This document shows positions 26,199-35,772 of a stretch of DNA of 64,000 nt, in pieces. Position numbers and translations under genes: made by a program. Below the pieces are notes generated by a model, which had not been told where the DNA came from, made no database searches, and was given only the letters and a program-made list of their open reading frames with translations. Position 1 is the stretch's first letter; every line of letters starts with the position of its first letter. The stretch is from Actinomycetota bacterium (GTDB taxonomy: Bacteria; Actinomycetota; Thermoleophilia; Solirubrobacterales; Solirubrobacteraceae): positions 1-64,000 of the forward strand of contig VAYS01000009.1 in the NCBI GenBank assembly GCA_005883215.1, written 5' to 3'.

Positions 26199-26455
26199 GG
26201 CGCCGACTCCCCCGCACCGACCGGCTCGGAATCGCGCGCCGGCTCGCCCTGCCTCTCGGCGCCGGCCGGCGCGACCGGTGGGCGGTTATCGGCCAACTCG
26301 TTTAGCTCGGCCAGCTCGCGCTCCAGCCGGGCCAGCTTGGTCGCCATTACCGCCAGGTAGATGAGCAGCAGGGCGAAGAGCACCAGATAGGCGGCGGTCA
26401 CGTAGTCGTCGTGCAGCGACACGGCGGCCAGGGCCCCACCCAGCTCCGCCGCCAT
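26195..26455 (-). CDS. CcmD-like small membrane protein
   Basis: 86 residues with one hydrophobic helix (about residues 20-38, TAAYLVLFALLLIYLAVMA). A charged helix follows (TKLARLERELAELNELA), then a disordered Pro/Glu-rich tail. Size, topology (one TM followed by a charged cytoplasmic helix) and position directly after ccmC fit CcmD, which helps release holo-CcmE from the CcmABC complex. Sequence similarity in this family is low, so the call rests largely on position. ATGA overlaps exist on both sides. Confidence 0.6.
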   Translation of the reverse strand: MAAELGGALAAVSLHDDYVTAAYLVLFALLLIYLAVMATKLARLERELAELNELADNRPPVAPAGAERQGEPARDSEPVGAGESAP

Positions 26456-27162
26456 CAGACCGTCCCCTGGGCGGCGGGGGGCAGCGCCGGCGCGGCGCTT
26501 CGCCGGGCGGTGGCGTCGGGGGCACCGAGCTTTCGCCGCAGCGCGCGCAGCTGGGCGGATGCGTACTTGGACGTCATCTCGTACTTCCACAGGGTGGCGT
26601 AAAGCAACGCGATCCCCGCCAGCGAGACCAGGAAGGTCAGCCGCATCGACCCGGGGAGGTTTTTGGCGCTGCCCAGCGAGGGATGCACGTAGGCCTGGGC
26701 CAGCCGCACGGCCATGAAGTTGAGGGGGACGAACACCCCGGCCACCACCGCGAACACAGACGCATAGCGGGCCTGGCGCTCGGGGTCCTCGATGGCAAAC
26801 CGCAGCGGCTGATAGGTCGCGTAGAGCAGGAAGATGATCAGGAACGACACCAGGGTCGAGTCGTTCCAGTCCCACCACACCCCCCAGGCGGCGCGCGCCC
26901 AGATCGCCCCGGTGATGAGTACGCCGACCGCGAGCACCAGCGCGAGGTGGATGGCCACGTAGGAGCGCATGTCCCACCGGGGGTCGCGGGTGCGCAGGTG
27001 CGCCACCGCCATCGCCGCCCCGACCACGAAGCCCCCCAGGGCGACGATGGCCAGCGGGACGTGGATGTAGAAGATGCGCTGGACGAAGCCCTGGTCGGCG
27101 TCGTCGGGCGCATAGAAGAACACCAGCGCCAGCGCGGCGCTCAGGACCAGCACGGTGAGCAT
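26455..27162 (-). CDS. ccmC: Cytochrome c maturation protein CcmC (heme handling)
   Basis: 235 residues with six hydrophobic helices. The heme-handling motif is present as WGVWWDWND (WWD domain), with flanking histidines in IFYIHVPLA and AQAYVHPSL that can ligate heme. It places heme on CcmE outside the membrane. The ATG at 27162 gives a slightly short N-terminus; no better start exists upstream before the ccmB stop. The stop overlaps the ccmD-like ATG. Confidence 0.92.
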   Translation of the reverse strand: MLTVLVLSAALALVFFYAPDDADQGFVQRIFYIHVPLAIVALGGFVVGAAMAVAHLRTRDPRWDMRSYVAIHLALVLAVGVLITGAIWARAAWGVWWDWNDSTLVSFLIIFLLYATYQPLRFAIEDPERQARYASVFAVVAGVFVPLNFMAVRLAQAYVHPSLGSAKNLPGSMRLTFLVSLAGIALLYATLWKYEMTSKYASAQLRALRRKLGAPDATARRSAAPALPPAAQGTV

Positions 27163-27200
27163 CGACAGGGCGCGCAGTCCCTTGCCGTACGGGGTGGAGA

Positions 27201-27911
27201 TCAGTCCTCCAGGAGAAAGTCGAAAACGGCGTAGGCGATCAGCCCGAACACCAGATCATAAAGCGCCAAGGTGGCCAGCCAGCGGCCTGCAAGCGGGCCG
27301 GGTCCACCGCCGGCCAGCAGCGGCGCGCTCAGGCGCGCCCCGGAGAGCAGGACCGGGATCAGCAGGGGCAGGGCCACCAGGGGGCCGATCAGGTCGCGCG
27401 CGCGCGTGCGTACCGCCAGCGCCGCTACCAGCGTGCCTACCGCGGCGATGCCCAGGTCGGCGAGGGCGAGCGAGGCCACCAGTCCCGGCAGGGCGCCCCC
27501 AATCGACGGACCCAATAGCAGCAGGGCGAAGGCGGGCACGGCCACCAGCTCGAGGGCCACGAGGTACACGCCCAGCGCCGCCGCCTTGGCGAGCAGCAGG
27601 GCGCTGCGCGAGACGGGGGCGAGCAGGAACCCGTCGAAGCCGCCCTGCTCGAGATCGGCCACGAACAGGCGGTTGATCGCCAGCATGGAGGCGAACAGCA
27701 GCGTGACCCACAGCACGCCGGCCGCCAGGTCGCCGTCCACGCGCCCGCGGTTAAGCCCGAAGTGAAACAGCACGAACGTGGTCACCGCCAGCAGCGACAT
27801 CGCGGGCACCGACTCCAGCGTGCGCAGCTCGACCCGCAGCTCCTTGCGGAGCAGGGCGAAGACCACGCTGGCGGTGCTCGGCCCGGCCGCCGTGGGTCCC
27901 GGCGCGCTCAT
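27201..27911 (-). CDS. ccmB: Heme exporter permease CcmB
   Basis: 236 residues with six helices. The N-terminal cytoplasmic part has FALLRKELRVELRTLE, as in the family, and LLFASMLAINRLFVADLEQGG. The C-terminal helices hold LVALPLLIPVLLSGARLS. It is the membrane partner of CcmA. The start overlaps the ccmA stop (ATGA at 27908-27911). Confidence 0.92.
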   Translation of the reverse strand: MSAPGPTAAGPSTASVVFALLRKELRVELRTLESVPAMSLLAVTTFVLFHFGLNRGRVDGDLAAGVLWVTLLFASMLAINRLFVADLEQGGFDGFLLAPVSRSALLLAKAAALGVYLVALELVAVPAFALLLLGPSIGGALPGLVASLALADLGIAAVGTLVAALAVRTRARDLIGPLVALPLLIPVLLSGARLSAPLLAGGGPGPLAGRWLATLALYDLVFGLIAYAVFDFLLED

Positions 27912-28585
27912 CGGTAGAGCTCGCGCACCCCGGCGGCGTCGAGGATGCCAGGCCGGTCGAGCAGGATGACCCGCCCCCCGCGCAGGGCCAACACCAGGTC
28001 GGCTTCCTCCAGCGCCCGGGCCGGGTCGTGGCTGGTCAGCACGCGCGTGCACCCGGTCGGGGGACCGATTAGGGGCGCGACGAGCTCGAGCGCGGCGGGG
28101 TCCAGGTGAGCCAGGGGCTCGTCGAGCAGCAACAGCTCGGGCCGGTGCAGGACGGCGCGGCACACGGCCAGTCGCTGCACCACCCCCCGCGAGAGCGTGC
28201 GCACCGGGTCCCCGGCGCGCGGGCCCAGACCCACCGTCTCGATCAGCTCGCGCACCCGCTCGGGGCCCACGCCGTAGAGCCGGGCGTAGAAGAGCAGGTT
28301 CTCCTGCCCGGAGAGCTCCCGGTACAGCAACGCGTCGTGGCCGACGAAGCCGATCCGGCCCCGCACGGCGTAGGCGTGCTCGGGCAGCGACCGGCCCAGG
28401 ACGCGCACCGTGCCCCGGTGGGGGCGCAGCAGCGTGCCCAGCACGCGCAGCAGCGTGGACTTGCCCGCCCCGTTGGGACCCAGCACGGCCAGCGTTTGTC
28501 CGGCGTCGAGGTCTAGCGAGACGCCGTCCAGGGCGGCGCGCTCGCCGTAGTGGCGCGCCAGCCCGGCGATCTCAATGGCGGCCAC
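27908..28585 (-). CDS. ccmA: Heme exporter ATP-binding protein CcmA
   Basis: 225 residues, one ABC domain: Walker A GPNGAGKST, a signature-like LSRGVVQRLAV (one variant of LSGGQ), Walker B LLLLDEP, and the switch His in SHDPARA. With CcmB it powers the release of heme-loaded CcmE. The GTG at 28585 lies within the last codons of the moaB-like gene, so translation is coupled. Confidence 0.9.
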   Translation of the reverse strand: MAAIEIAGLARHYGERAALDGVSLDLDAGQTLAVLGPNGAGKSTLLRVLGTLLRPHRGTVRVLGRSLPEHAYAVRGRIGFVGHDALLYRELSGQENLLFYARLYGVGPERVRELIETVGLGPRAGDPVRTLSRGVVQRLAVCRAVLHRPELLLLDEPLAHLDPAALELVAPLIGPPTGCTRVLTSHDPARALEEADLVLALRGGRVILLDRPGILDAAGVRELYR

Positions 28586-29048
28586 GACGGCCGCGCAGGA
28601 GGGAAACGGCGTGGTTGAGAGAGGGAGCGAGCACCTCGAAGGACTCGCGCACCGCCTTGGGGCTACCCGGAAGGTTGATGATCAGGGTGCGCCCGGCCAC
28701 CCCGGAGACGCCCCGGCTGAGTATCCCCATCGGGGTGTGGCGCATCGCTTCGGCGCGCATGGCCTCGGCGAATCCCGGGGCGTGGCGGTCGATCACCGCC
28801 AGCGTGGCCTCCGGGGTGACGTCGTCGGGGGTGAGCCCCGTGCCCCCGGTGGTGAGCACGAGGTCGGCGCGGGCGTCGACCCAATGGCGCAGGCGATCCT
28901 CGATCAGGGGCAGGTCGTCGGGCACCACTTCGATCCCCACCACCTCTGCCCCCGCGAGCTCGGCGAGCTCGGCGAGCAGGGGCCCCGACTCGTCCTCGCT
29001 CTCGTGGCGGGTCACGGACGTCGAGATCGTCAGCACGGCGGTCCGCAC
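28572..29048 (-). CDS. moaB: Molybdopterin adenylyltransferase/MoaB family
   Basis: 158 residues from the GTG at 29048. The family block is TTGGTGLTPDDVTPEAT, with the conserved Asp pair, preceded by LTISTSVTRHESEDESGP. It adenylylates molybdopterin before molybdenum insertion. MoaB and Mog proteins cannot be told apart reliably by eye. It lies between moaC and ccmA on the minus strand. Confidence 0.88.
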   Translation of the reverse strand: MRTAVLTISTSVTRHESEDESGPLLAELAELAGAEVVGIEVVPDDLPLIEDRLRHWVDARADLVLTTGGTGLTPDDVTPEATLAVIDRHAPGFAEAMRAEAMRHTPMGILSRGVSGVAGRTLIINLPGSPKAVRESFEVLAPSLNHAVSLLRGRRGRH

Positions 29049-29125
29049 GGGCCGGGACTGTAGCCCGGTGAGGCCGCCCCCGGGCGCCCCGGCGGGGGCG
29101 CACATCCCGCGGCCGGCGCCCCGGG

Positions 29126-29284
29126 TCAGCGCCGTCCCGCGCGCCCCGCGCGCCGTCCCGCGCGCCGCCGGGCGCGGCGCTTGCTCGACGCGCGACGGTA
29201 GTCGCGATAGATCAGGCGCGCGCGCAGCTGCCGCCCGGCGCCCAGGAGCCTCACGGCGGTCGAGGGGAGGGCGCCCGAGACCAT
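29126..29284 (-). CDS. Candidate small basic protein
   Basis: 52 residues from the ATG at 29284, filling the gap between moaC and moaB on the same strand. The sequence starts MVSGALPSTAVRLLGAGRQL and becomes very arginine-rich. No domain is recognised. High GC can create such frames by chance, so the call is tentative; the gap is otherwise unexplained. Confidence 0.3.
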   Translation of the reverse strand: MVSGALPSTAVRLLGAGRQLRARLIYRDYRRASSKRRARRRAGRRAGRAGRR

Positions 29285-29297
29285 CGTCTCAGGTGCC

Positions 29298-29774
29298 CTA
29301 ACCGCTCCGCGTCCAGTCCTCGCGCCCGCCGCGCTTTTCCAGCAGGGCGATCTCGGCGATCGTCACCCCCCGCTCCAGGCCCTTGACCATGTCATAGACG
29401 GTCAGCGCGGCCACGCTCGCCGCGGTCAGCGCCTCCATCTCCACCCCGGTGCGAGCCACCGCCCGGGCGGTGGTGGTGAGCAGCACGCGCCCGGCCTCGG
29501 CGTCGACCTCGGCCTCGACGCCCACGAAGCTCAGTGGCAGGGGATGGCACAGGGGGATCAGCTCGTGGGTGCGCTTGGCCGCCTGGATGCCGGCGAAGCG
29601 GGCAAGCGCCAGCACGTCGCCCTTGGGCGCCCGCCCCGCGGCCAGCACGCCGGCGGTTGCGGGATCCACGAGCACCACCGCGCGCGCGACGGCCGTGCGC
29701 TCGGTGACCTCCTTGTCGCCTACGTCGACCATGCGCGCCCGCCCGCGCGGATCGAGGTGGGTGAGCTCGGCCAT
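29298..29774 (-). CDS. moaC: Cyclic pyranopterin monophosphate synthase
   Basis: 158 residues. It converts 3',8-cyclo-GTP to cyclic pyranopterin monophosphate in Moco synthesis. Motifs: [59 protein letters not shown] and YDMVKG, the last holding the catalytic Asp-Lys region. The ATG overlaps the met8 stop (ATGA). Confidence 0.95.
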   Translation of the reverse strand: MAELTHLDPRGRARMVDVGDKEVTERTAVARAVVLVDPATAGVLAAGRAPKGDVLALARFAGIQAAKRTHELIPLCHPLPLSFVGVEAEVDAEAGRVLLTTTARAVARTGVEMEALTAASVAALTVYDMVKGLERGVTIAEIALLEKRGGREDWTRSG

Positions 29775-30430
29775 CAGGCGGCCGCGTGGGCGCCGCGCGC
29801 CGCGTCGATCAGCTCGCGCACGGCCTGCTCGTCGCCCGAGCGCAGCAGCCCGATCGGATCGGGGTCGCCGTTGACGATCGACTCGAAGAACGCCTTGCGG
29901 TCCTGGTAGGTGGGAAGCGTGGCCTTGGCCCAGCCGCGGGCCTCGTTGAGCAGGAGCGCCAGGCGAGCATAGGGCTCGCCGAACGCCGCGGCGATCTCCT
30001 CCTTCATGCGCTTGGCCAGCGCGGGCGAGGCGCCCGAGGTGGAGATGGCGATCGCCAGCGGGCCGGTGCGCACGATCGCCGGGAGGATGAAGTTGCACAG
30101 CGGCGGCACGTCGACGACGTTGACGAGCATCGCCCGGCGCTCGGCGTCCTCGTAGACGGAGATGTTGACCTCGCTGTCGTCGGTGGCGGCGATGACCAGG
30201 AACGCACCCTCGAGGTCCGCGGCCTCGTACCGCCGCGCCCGCCACTCGATCGAGCGCTCGCGCGCGTAGGCCTCGAGCGCGGGGTGGGCCGCGGGCGCCA
30301 CCAGGGTCACCCGGGCGCCGCAGGCGAGCAGCCCGTCGACCTTCTCCAGGCCCACGTCGCCGCCCCCCACCACCAGGCACGAGCGCTCCTGCAGGTTCAG
30401 GCAGGCGATGTAGAACGGCGTGTCGAGCAT
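29774..30430 (-). CDS. Precorrin-2 dehydrogenase/sirohydrochlorin ferrochelatase-like (CysG N-domain)
   Basis: 218 residues from the ATG at 30430 ([13 protein letters not shown]). An upstream ATG at 30511 would add a Cys-rich stretch not seen in the family. The Rossmann part is clear: [44 protein letters not shown] and the [13 protein letters not shown] helix. It oxidises precorrin-2 to sirohydrochlorin and may insert iron. With cobA-hemD it forms the siroheme branch; that gene is at the end of the same minus-strand run. Confidence 0.9.
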   Translation of the reverse strand: MLDTPFYIACLNLQERSCLVVGGGDVGLEKVDGLLACGARVTLVAPAAHPALEAYARERSIEWRARRYEAADLEGAFLVIAATDDSEVNISVYEDAERRAMLVNVVDVPPLCNFILPAIVRTGPLAIAISTSGASPALAKRMKEEIAAAFGEPYARLALLLNEARGWAKATLPTYQDRKAFFESIVNGDPDPIGLLRSGDEQAVRELIDAARGAHAAA

Positions 30431-30537
30431 CCCCCGTACGCACGACTGATCGCATGCGTCCAGACGCAGCTGGCATACGCATTCCTTGCCGGCATAGGCC
30501 TGGGCGGGCATGTAGAGGAAGGGTAGAGCCCGGGGCC

Positions 30538-32112
30538 TCAGCGGCCACGCCCCGCCAGCGCCCGGCGGGCCATCCGGGCCAGCGGCACGACGCCGTAGCG
30601 CAGACCGCGCTGGCGATCGGCGTCCCGTCCCGAGGCGAGCTCGATGAATGCCCGCGCCGCGCGTTCGAGCTCGGGGTCGTAGGGAAACCACCAGGGCGCC
30701 AGGCCCCCGGCGGGATCCAGGCTTCGCACCTGCGCCCGGGTGGCCGCTGCCAGCGCTCCGCTGGGGCTCGGCCCGGGGGGCGTCCCCCAGCCCGCCTGGG
30801 GCACGGCCGGGGTGATGAGGTGATCGTTGAGCCACACCGCCCCGCAGTCGAGCTCGCGGCTCACCCGCTCGCCCCGGTAGCGGTCGGCCGTCCACACCGA
30901 AGCGGCCAGCGACGGCCCGCCGGCGTTGGCCAGCTCGATCGCCGCGGCGGGGGTGTCGACCGCCGTGACCGCGACCACCGGGCCCACCACCGGCGCATCA
31001 GTCAGATCCGTCCCTGCGCCGACACCGGTGAGCACGGCGGGGGCGAACAGCGCCTCGGGCCCGTCCGGGCGCTCGACCGGCCCGCCGCAGTGAAGCGTGG
31101 CGCCGGCGTCGGCGGCGGCGCCGACCGCCGCCGCCACCCGCCGCTGGCGCTCGGTCGAGCGCAGCGGCCCGATCTGCGTGCCGGGCTGCGCCGGGTCGCC
31201 CACCGACAGTGACCGGGCGACCTCGACGAGCTCGGAGACAAAGCGCTCGGCCAACTCGGAGGCCACGTAGACCCGCTCCACCGACCCGCGCGCCTGACCC
31301 GCGGCGGCAAAGCCGGCCCAGGCGAGACCGGCCACCGCGCGCGAGACGGAGGCGTCGGCGAGCACGAGGGCCGGGTTCTTGGCCCGCAGCTCGAGCACCG
31401 TGGGCAGCCCGCCGCCGGCGCACGCCGCCGCCACCTCCCGGCCGTGCTCGCGGCTGCCGGCGAACAGCACGGCCGACACCGGCGCCGCCACCAGCGCGGC
31501 CCCCACCTGCGGCCCGCCGTGCACCACCCGGACCAGTCCCTCGGGCAACCCGGCCCGAGCGAGCAGGCGGGCGATCCGCTCGGCCGCCAGGCGGGCTCCC
31601 GGCGCCGGCTTGAGTACCACCGCGTCGCCCCCCAGCAGGGCCTGGGCGACCTGGCTCAGCGGCTGGGCGAAGGGACCGCCGTGGGCGGCGATGACCGCGA
31701 CCACTCCCCGCGGCTCGTGGGCCAGGCGGGCGCGCTTGAGCGGGAACATCCCGCGCTGGACGGCCACCGTGCGCGGGCCGAGCAGGCGGGGGCCGGCCCG
31801 CGCGGTCTGGCGTAGTGCCTCGACGGCGGGCAGCAGCTCGGTGACCGCGATCTCGGCCGCCGGCCGCCCCTGCTCGCGGGAGAGCGCGCCCACCAGCTCG
31901 TCGTACTCGTCGATCACCGCCTGCGCGGCGCGGCGCAGGTAGCGCGCTCGGGCGCTCACCCGCAGCGCGGCCCACAGGGGTTGGACCTTGGCCGTCTCGG
32001 CGACCACCGTGGCCACCCCCTCGGGCGCCTGGGCGGGCACCGTGCCCAGCGGCGAGTCGGTCGCCCGATCGAGCACGGCCAGGCGATCGGCCGCCGGCTC
32101 AGCGCTGGGCAT
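30538..32112 (-). CDS. Aldehyde dehydrogenase family protein with lost catalytic residues
   Basis: 524 residues. The ALDH fold is evident over the whole length ([69 protein letters not shown]). The active-site pieces are altered. The nucleophile region reads [14 protein letters not shown], with Arg (codon 31288-31290) where family members have the catalytic Cys. The oxyanion Asn region (usually PWN) reads AHGGPF, ELGGK became ELRAK, and E-x-FGP became APVVGP. It is likely an inactive relative with a structural or regulatory role, not a dehydrogenase. It starts inside the rarA stop region (overlap). ATG 32115 is an alternative start. Confidence 0.85.
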   Translation of the reverse strand: MPSAEPAADRLAVLDRATDSPLGTVPAQAPEGVATVVAETAKVQPLWAALRVSARARYLRRAAQAVIDEYDELVGALSREQGRPAAEIAVTELLPAVEALRQTARAGPRLLGPRTVAVQRGMFPLKRARLAHEPRGVVAVIAAHGGPFAQPLSQVAQALLGGDAVVLKPAPGARLAAERIARLLARAGLPEGLVRVVHGGPQVGAALVAAPVSAVLFAGSREHGREVAAACAGGGLPTVLELRAKNPALVLADASVSRAVAGLAWAGFAAAGQARGSVERVYVASELAERFVSELVEVARSLSVGDPAQPGTQIGPLRSTERQRRVAAAVGAAADAGATLHCGGPVERPDGPEALFAPAVLTGVGAGTDLTDAPVVGPVVAVTAVDTPAAAIELANAGGPSLAASVWTADRYRGERVSRELDCGAVWLNDHLITPAVPQAGWGTPPGPSPSGALAAATRAQVRSLDPAGGLAPWWFPYDPELERAARAFIELASGRDADRQRGLRYGVVPLARMARRALAGRGR

Positions 32113-33442
32113 CATCCCGGCCGAGGGCCCGGCGGATCTCGCGCAGGCGCTCGGCCAGCTCCGGCTCGGCGTCGTCGAGCTCGTAGAAGCGAGCCCCGCG
32201 CACCTCCTCCGGCAGGAGCTCCTGCGGGGAGAGGTGCCCGGGGTGATCGTGGGGGTAGTCGTAGCCCACGCCGCGTCCGAGCTCACGCTCGCCGGGATGA
32301 GAGGCGGAGCGAAGCGGCGCCGGCGGCCGGGCCGCACCCTGCTCGCGCACGTGGCGCTGGGCGGCCGCCAGGGCCCGGTAGGCGGCGTTGGACTTGGGCG
32401 CCAGCGACAGGTACACGGCGGCCTGGGCCAGGGCGAAGCGGCACTCGGGCAGGCCCACGTGCTCCACCGCCTGGGCGGCGGCCACCGCTACCACCAGCGC
32501 CTGGGGGTCGGCGTTGCCCACGTCCTCGGAGGCGAGCACGATCATGCGCCGGGCGATGAAGCGAGGGTCCTCGCCGCCCTCGAGCATCACGGCCAGGTAG
32601 TACAGCGAGGCGTCGGGGTCCGATCCCCGCGTGGCCTTGATCCAGGCCGAGATGTAGTCGTAGTGCTGGTCGCCGCCCTTGTCGTAGAGGACCGCCCGGC
32701 GCTGTAAGGCGTCCTCGGCGTGCTCCAGCGTGACCGCGGAGGCCCCCGCTGCCGCGGCGGTGGCGCACGCCAGCTCCAGGGCGCTGAGACCCTGGCGGGC
32801 ATCGCCCCCCGCCCGCTCGGCGAGAAACCTCAGCACGTCCTCGGAGACCTCTGCCCCGCCGCACTCGTGCCCCTCCAGCGCGCGCACCAGCAGCCGCTGG
32901 ATCTGCTCGGCGCCCAGCGGCTCGAGCTCGTAGACCCGCAGACGCGAGATCAGGGCTGAGTTGACCTCGAAGTAGGGGTTCTCGGTGGTGGCGCCGATGA
33001 GCACCACCAGACCCTCCTCGACCGCCGGCAGCAGCGCGTCCTGCTGGGCCTTGTTGAAGCGGTGGATCTCGTCCAGGAAGAAGATCGTCGGCTCGTCGGT
33101 GGTCTGCCGCCGGTGGGTGGCGCGGGCGAGCACCTCGCGCACCTCGGCGCGCCCGGCCTGGACGGCGCTCAGCTCCTCGAACGCCGCGCGCGCCGCCGCG
33201 GCCACGATCCGGGCCAGGGTGGTCTTGCCGCTGCCGGGGGGGCCGTAGAGCAGCATCGAGTGCGGGCGCCCCTCCTCGATCGCCGAACGCAGCGCCGATC
33301 CCGCCCCCAGCAGGTGCTCCTGGCCGACGACCTCGTCAAGCGCGGCCGGGCGCAGGCGCACCGCCAGGGGGGCCTGCTCGAGGGGGACCGCGGTGCGGCG
33401 GCGGGGGCGCTCGCCGTCGTCGATTTCAAAGAGGCTTCGCAC
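32099..33442 (-). CDS. rarA: Replication-associated recombination ATPase RarA/MgsA
   Basis: 447 residues from the GTG at 33442. It is a clamp-loader-like AAA+ ATPase that acts at stalled forks. Motifs: PAALDEVVGQEHLLG, Walker A GPPGSGKTTLA, Walker B FFLDEIHRF, sensor ATTENPYFEV, the SRLRVYEL arginine-finger region, and FLAERAGGDARQGLSALE. The C-terminal MgsA part has KGGDQHYDYISAWIKATRGSDPDASLYYL-type sequence, which is highly diagnostic. It is divergent from the M20 peptidase gene. Confidence 0.95.
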   Translation of the reverse strand: MRSLFEIDDGERPRRRTAVPLEQAPLAVRLRPAALDEVVGQEHLLGAGSALRSAIEEGRPHSMLLYGPPGSGKTTLARIVAAAARAAFEELSAVQAGRAEVREVLARATHRRQTTDEPTIFFLDEIHRFNKAQQDALLPAVEEGLVVLIGATTENPYFEVNSALISRLRVYELEPLGAEQIQRLLVRALEGHECGGAEVSEDVLRFLAERAGGDARQGLSALELACATAAAAGASAVTLEHAEDALQRRAVLYDKGGDQHYDYISAWIKATRGSDPDASLYYLAVMLEGGEDPRFIARRMIVLASEDVGNADPQALVVAVAAAQAVEHVGLPECRFALAQAAVYLSLAPKSNAAYRALAAAQRHVREQGAARPPAPLRSASHPGERELGRGVGYDYPHDHPGHLSPQELLPEEVRGARFYELDDAEPELAERLREIRRALGRDDAQR

Positions 33443-33556
33443 AGGAGGAGTATCGCGCCCGGCGCTGCCGGCGCCGCGGTCGGGGTTCTGGCGCCGGCGG
33501 CCCGGCGGCCAGGCTCCGCTGGCCGGGGCGCCCACTGGCGTAGCATCTGAGGACGG

Positions 33557-34888
33557 ATGCCCCCGCTGCCCAGCGCGCAGAAGGCACGCCCCGACCTGGG
33601 CGCCGAGGCGGTGCAGACGCTCCAGCGGCTGATCCGCTTCAACACCGTCAACCCGCCGGGCAACGAGCGCCCGGCGCAGGAGTTCCTGGCCGCCCGCCTC
33701 TCTGACGCCGGCTTTGACTGCGAGCTGCTGGGCGCCACGCCCGAGCGCCCCAACCTGATCGCGCGGCTGCCCGGGGAGGCCGACGGCCCGACCCTGTGTT
33801 TGCTCTCGCACGTGGACACCGTGCTCGCCGAGCCGGCCGAGTGGAGCCACGACCCGTGGTCGGGAGACCTGGCCGACGGCCACGTGTGGGGGCGCGGCGC
33901 GCTGGACATGAAGTCCCAAGCCGCCGCCGAGGTGGTGGCGGCCACCACCCTGGCGCGCTCCGGGTGGCGTCCGGCGCGCGGGCAGCTGATGGTGATCTGC
34001 GTGGTCGACGAGGAGCGCGGCGGCGGCGAGGGGGCCCAGTGGCTGTGCGCCACCCACCCCGACAAGGCGCGCTGCGACATGCTCATCAACGAGGGCGGGG
34101 GCTGGCTGTTCGAGTTCGAGGGCCGGCGCATGTACGGCGTGGGGTGCGCCGAGAAGGGCGTGTTTCGCTTCACGCTGATCACCGACGGCGTGGCGGGCCA
34201 CGCCTCGATGCCGCGCCTGGGGGACAACGCCCTGCTGAAGATGGCGCCGCTGCTTCAGCGCATGGCCGACCACCAGCCGCGGTTCGACCTCACCCCCGAG
34301 CCGGCCGCCCTGCTGGAGGCCATCGGCGAGCGCGTCGACGGGGACGTGGCCGGGGCGCTCGAGCGCGTACGGGGGCGCGATCCGGCGCTGGCCGTGCTGC
34401 TGGAGCCGATGCTCGGTGTGAGCCTGGCCCCCACACGGATCGCCGCCTCGGAGAAGGTCAACGTGATCCCGTCGCGCGCCGAGCTGCAGGTCGACTGCCG
34501 GGTGCCGCCCGGCCTGGAGCCCGAGCAGGTGCGCGCGCGCATCGAGGAGGTCCTGGGCGCCGAGGGCTACCGGCTGGAGTTCACCGAGCAGGTGGCGGGC
34601 AACCGCTCCCCCACCGACGGCGAGCTGATCGGCCACATCCGCGATTGGGTGGCCGAGCACGACCCGGGCGCCGTGTGCGTGCCCAGCGTGCTCCCCGGGT
34701 TTACCGACTCCCGCACGTTTCGGGCCACCTTCCCCGACTGCACGGCCTACGGGTTCTTTCCCCACCGCCACATGACGCTCTATGAGGCGGCCCCGCTCGT
34801 CCACAGCGCCGACGAGCGCATCGACGTGCGCGACGTTGAGTACGCCACCCGCTTCTTCTATGACATCGCCGGGCGGGTGCTCGGATGA
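33557..34888 (+). CDS. M20 family zinc peptidase (ArgE/DapE/ACY1-like)
   Basis: 443 residues. Metal-binding elements: LLSHVDTVLA (His and the catalytic Asp two residues later), GRGALDMKSQAAA (bridging Asp), CVVDEERGGGEGA (catalytic Glu-Glu), and the late His in FFPHRHMTLYEA. The dimerisation domain lies in the middle (DGVAGHASMPRLG). It hydrolyses an amide in a small N-acyl amino acid or peptide; the substrate is not evident. Its stop overlaps the DUF1385 gene by ATGA. Confidence 0.9.
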   Translation: MPPLPSAQKARPDLGAEAVQTLQRLIRFNTVNPPGNERPAQEFLAARLSDAGFDCELLGATPERPNLIARLPGEADGPTLCLLSHVDTVLAEPAEWSHDPWSGDLADGHVWGRGALDMKSQAAAEVVAATTLARSGWRPARGQLMVICVVDEERGGGEGAQWLCATHPDKARCDMLINEGGGWLFEFEGRRMYGVGCAEKGVFRFTLITDGVAGHASMPRLGDNALLKMAPLLQRMADHQPRFDLTPEPAALLEAIGERVDGDVAGALERVRGRDPALAVLLEPMLGVSLAPTRIAASEKVNVIPSRAELQVDCRVPPGLEPEQVRARIEEVLGAEGYRLEFTEQVAGNRSPTDGELIGHIRDWVAEHDPGAVCVPSVLPGFTDSRTFRATFPDCTAYGFFPHRHMTLYEAAPLVHSADERIDVRDVEYATRFFYDIAGRVLG

Positions 34889-35763
34889 CCGCCTCCTCTG
34901 CCCCGGCGCCCGAGCCCAAGCTCCGCCTCGGGGGGATGGCGCTTCGCAACGGACTGCTGGTGCACGGTCCCACCCACTGGGCGGCGTCGATCCGCGACGA
35001 GAACGGCCAGATCGCAGTCGCCTCGGGCCCTAAGCCGCGCCTGCGCGGAGCCGACCGGATTCCCGGCGTGCGCGGACTGGCCCGTCTGGCCGAGGCGTTC
35101 GCCGTGCTGCCGCTGGTCAAGCGTGCGCTGCCCACCGCGCGCATGCCCTTCGAGGACGCCGCCGTGCTGGGGACGATGGGCGCCGCCGCCCTGGCGGGGG
35201 CGTTGATACGCCGGCGCGGAGCGGGCCGCGTGGTGCCCGAGGCCGCCGCCGCCGCGCTGGGCCTGGCGCCGGCGCTGCTGGCGCTGCGCAGCGGCGAGCT
35301 GGCCGCCTACCACGGCGTCGAGCACAAGTCGATCGCCGCCTACGAGCAGGACGCTCCCGATCCCGCGGAGACGAGCAAGGAGCACGAGCGTTGCGGCTCT
35401 CACCTGGTGGCGCCGATGATCGCCTCCAACGTCGCCGGTGCGGCGGTGCTGCGCCGCCTGGTCGCCTCGCCGGGACCGCTGGCGGGCGGGGCCGTCGCCC
35501 TGGCCGCCACCGGGGCGGCGGTCGAGGTCTTCGTGTGGTGCGAGCGCCACGCCGATACCGCCACCGCGCGGGCGATCCGCCGCCCCGGATATGAGCTCCA
35601 GCGCGCGGTGGGCACGCGCGAGCCCACGCCCGAGCAGCTGCAGGTGGGGCGGGCGGCGCTGGATGAGATCCTGCGCTTGGAGGGGGCGGCAGGACCCGCG
35701 GCGGCGCTGGCCAAGTCCAACGCCGGCGGCGATTCTCTAGAACCGCGGGCCAGCCACCGATAA
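34885..35763 (+). CDS. DUF1385 (YqhQ-like) membrane protein
   Basis: 292 residues. The family's hallmark segments are visible: GGMALRNGLLVHGP at the start, YHGVEHKSIAAYE, then KEHERCGSHLVAPM, an His/Glu/Cys-rich region. Several hydrophobic helices lie between. The function of the family is unsettled. The ATG overlaps the upstream peptidase stop. It is followed nine bases later by ftsH, whose ribosome site overlaps its stop. Confidence 0.85.
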   Translation: MTASSAPAPEPKLRLGGMALRNGLLVHGPTHWAASIRDENGQIAVASGPKPRLRGADRIPGVRGLARLAEAFAVLPLVKRALPTARMPFEDAAVLGTMGAAALAGALIRRRGAGRVVPEAAAAALGLAPALLALRSGELAAYHGVEHKSIAAYEQDAPDPAETSKEHERCGSHLVAPMIASNVAGAAVLRRLVASPGPLAGGAVALAATGAAVEVFVWCERHADTATARAIRRPGYELQRAVGTREPTPEQLQVGRAALDEILRLEGAAGPAAALAKSNAGGDSLEPRASHR

Positions 35764-35772
35764 GGAGTGTGG

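Noticed and set aside
23851-26217. A 788-residue single protein spanning hemC and part of hemA
   Set aside because: The upper part is arginine/proline-rich antisense-like sequence; the hemC start at 24789 with GTGA overlap explains the region.
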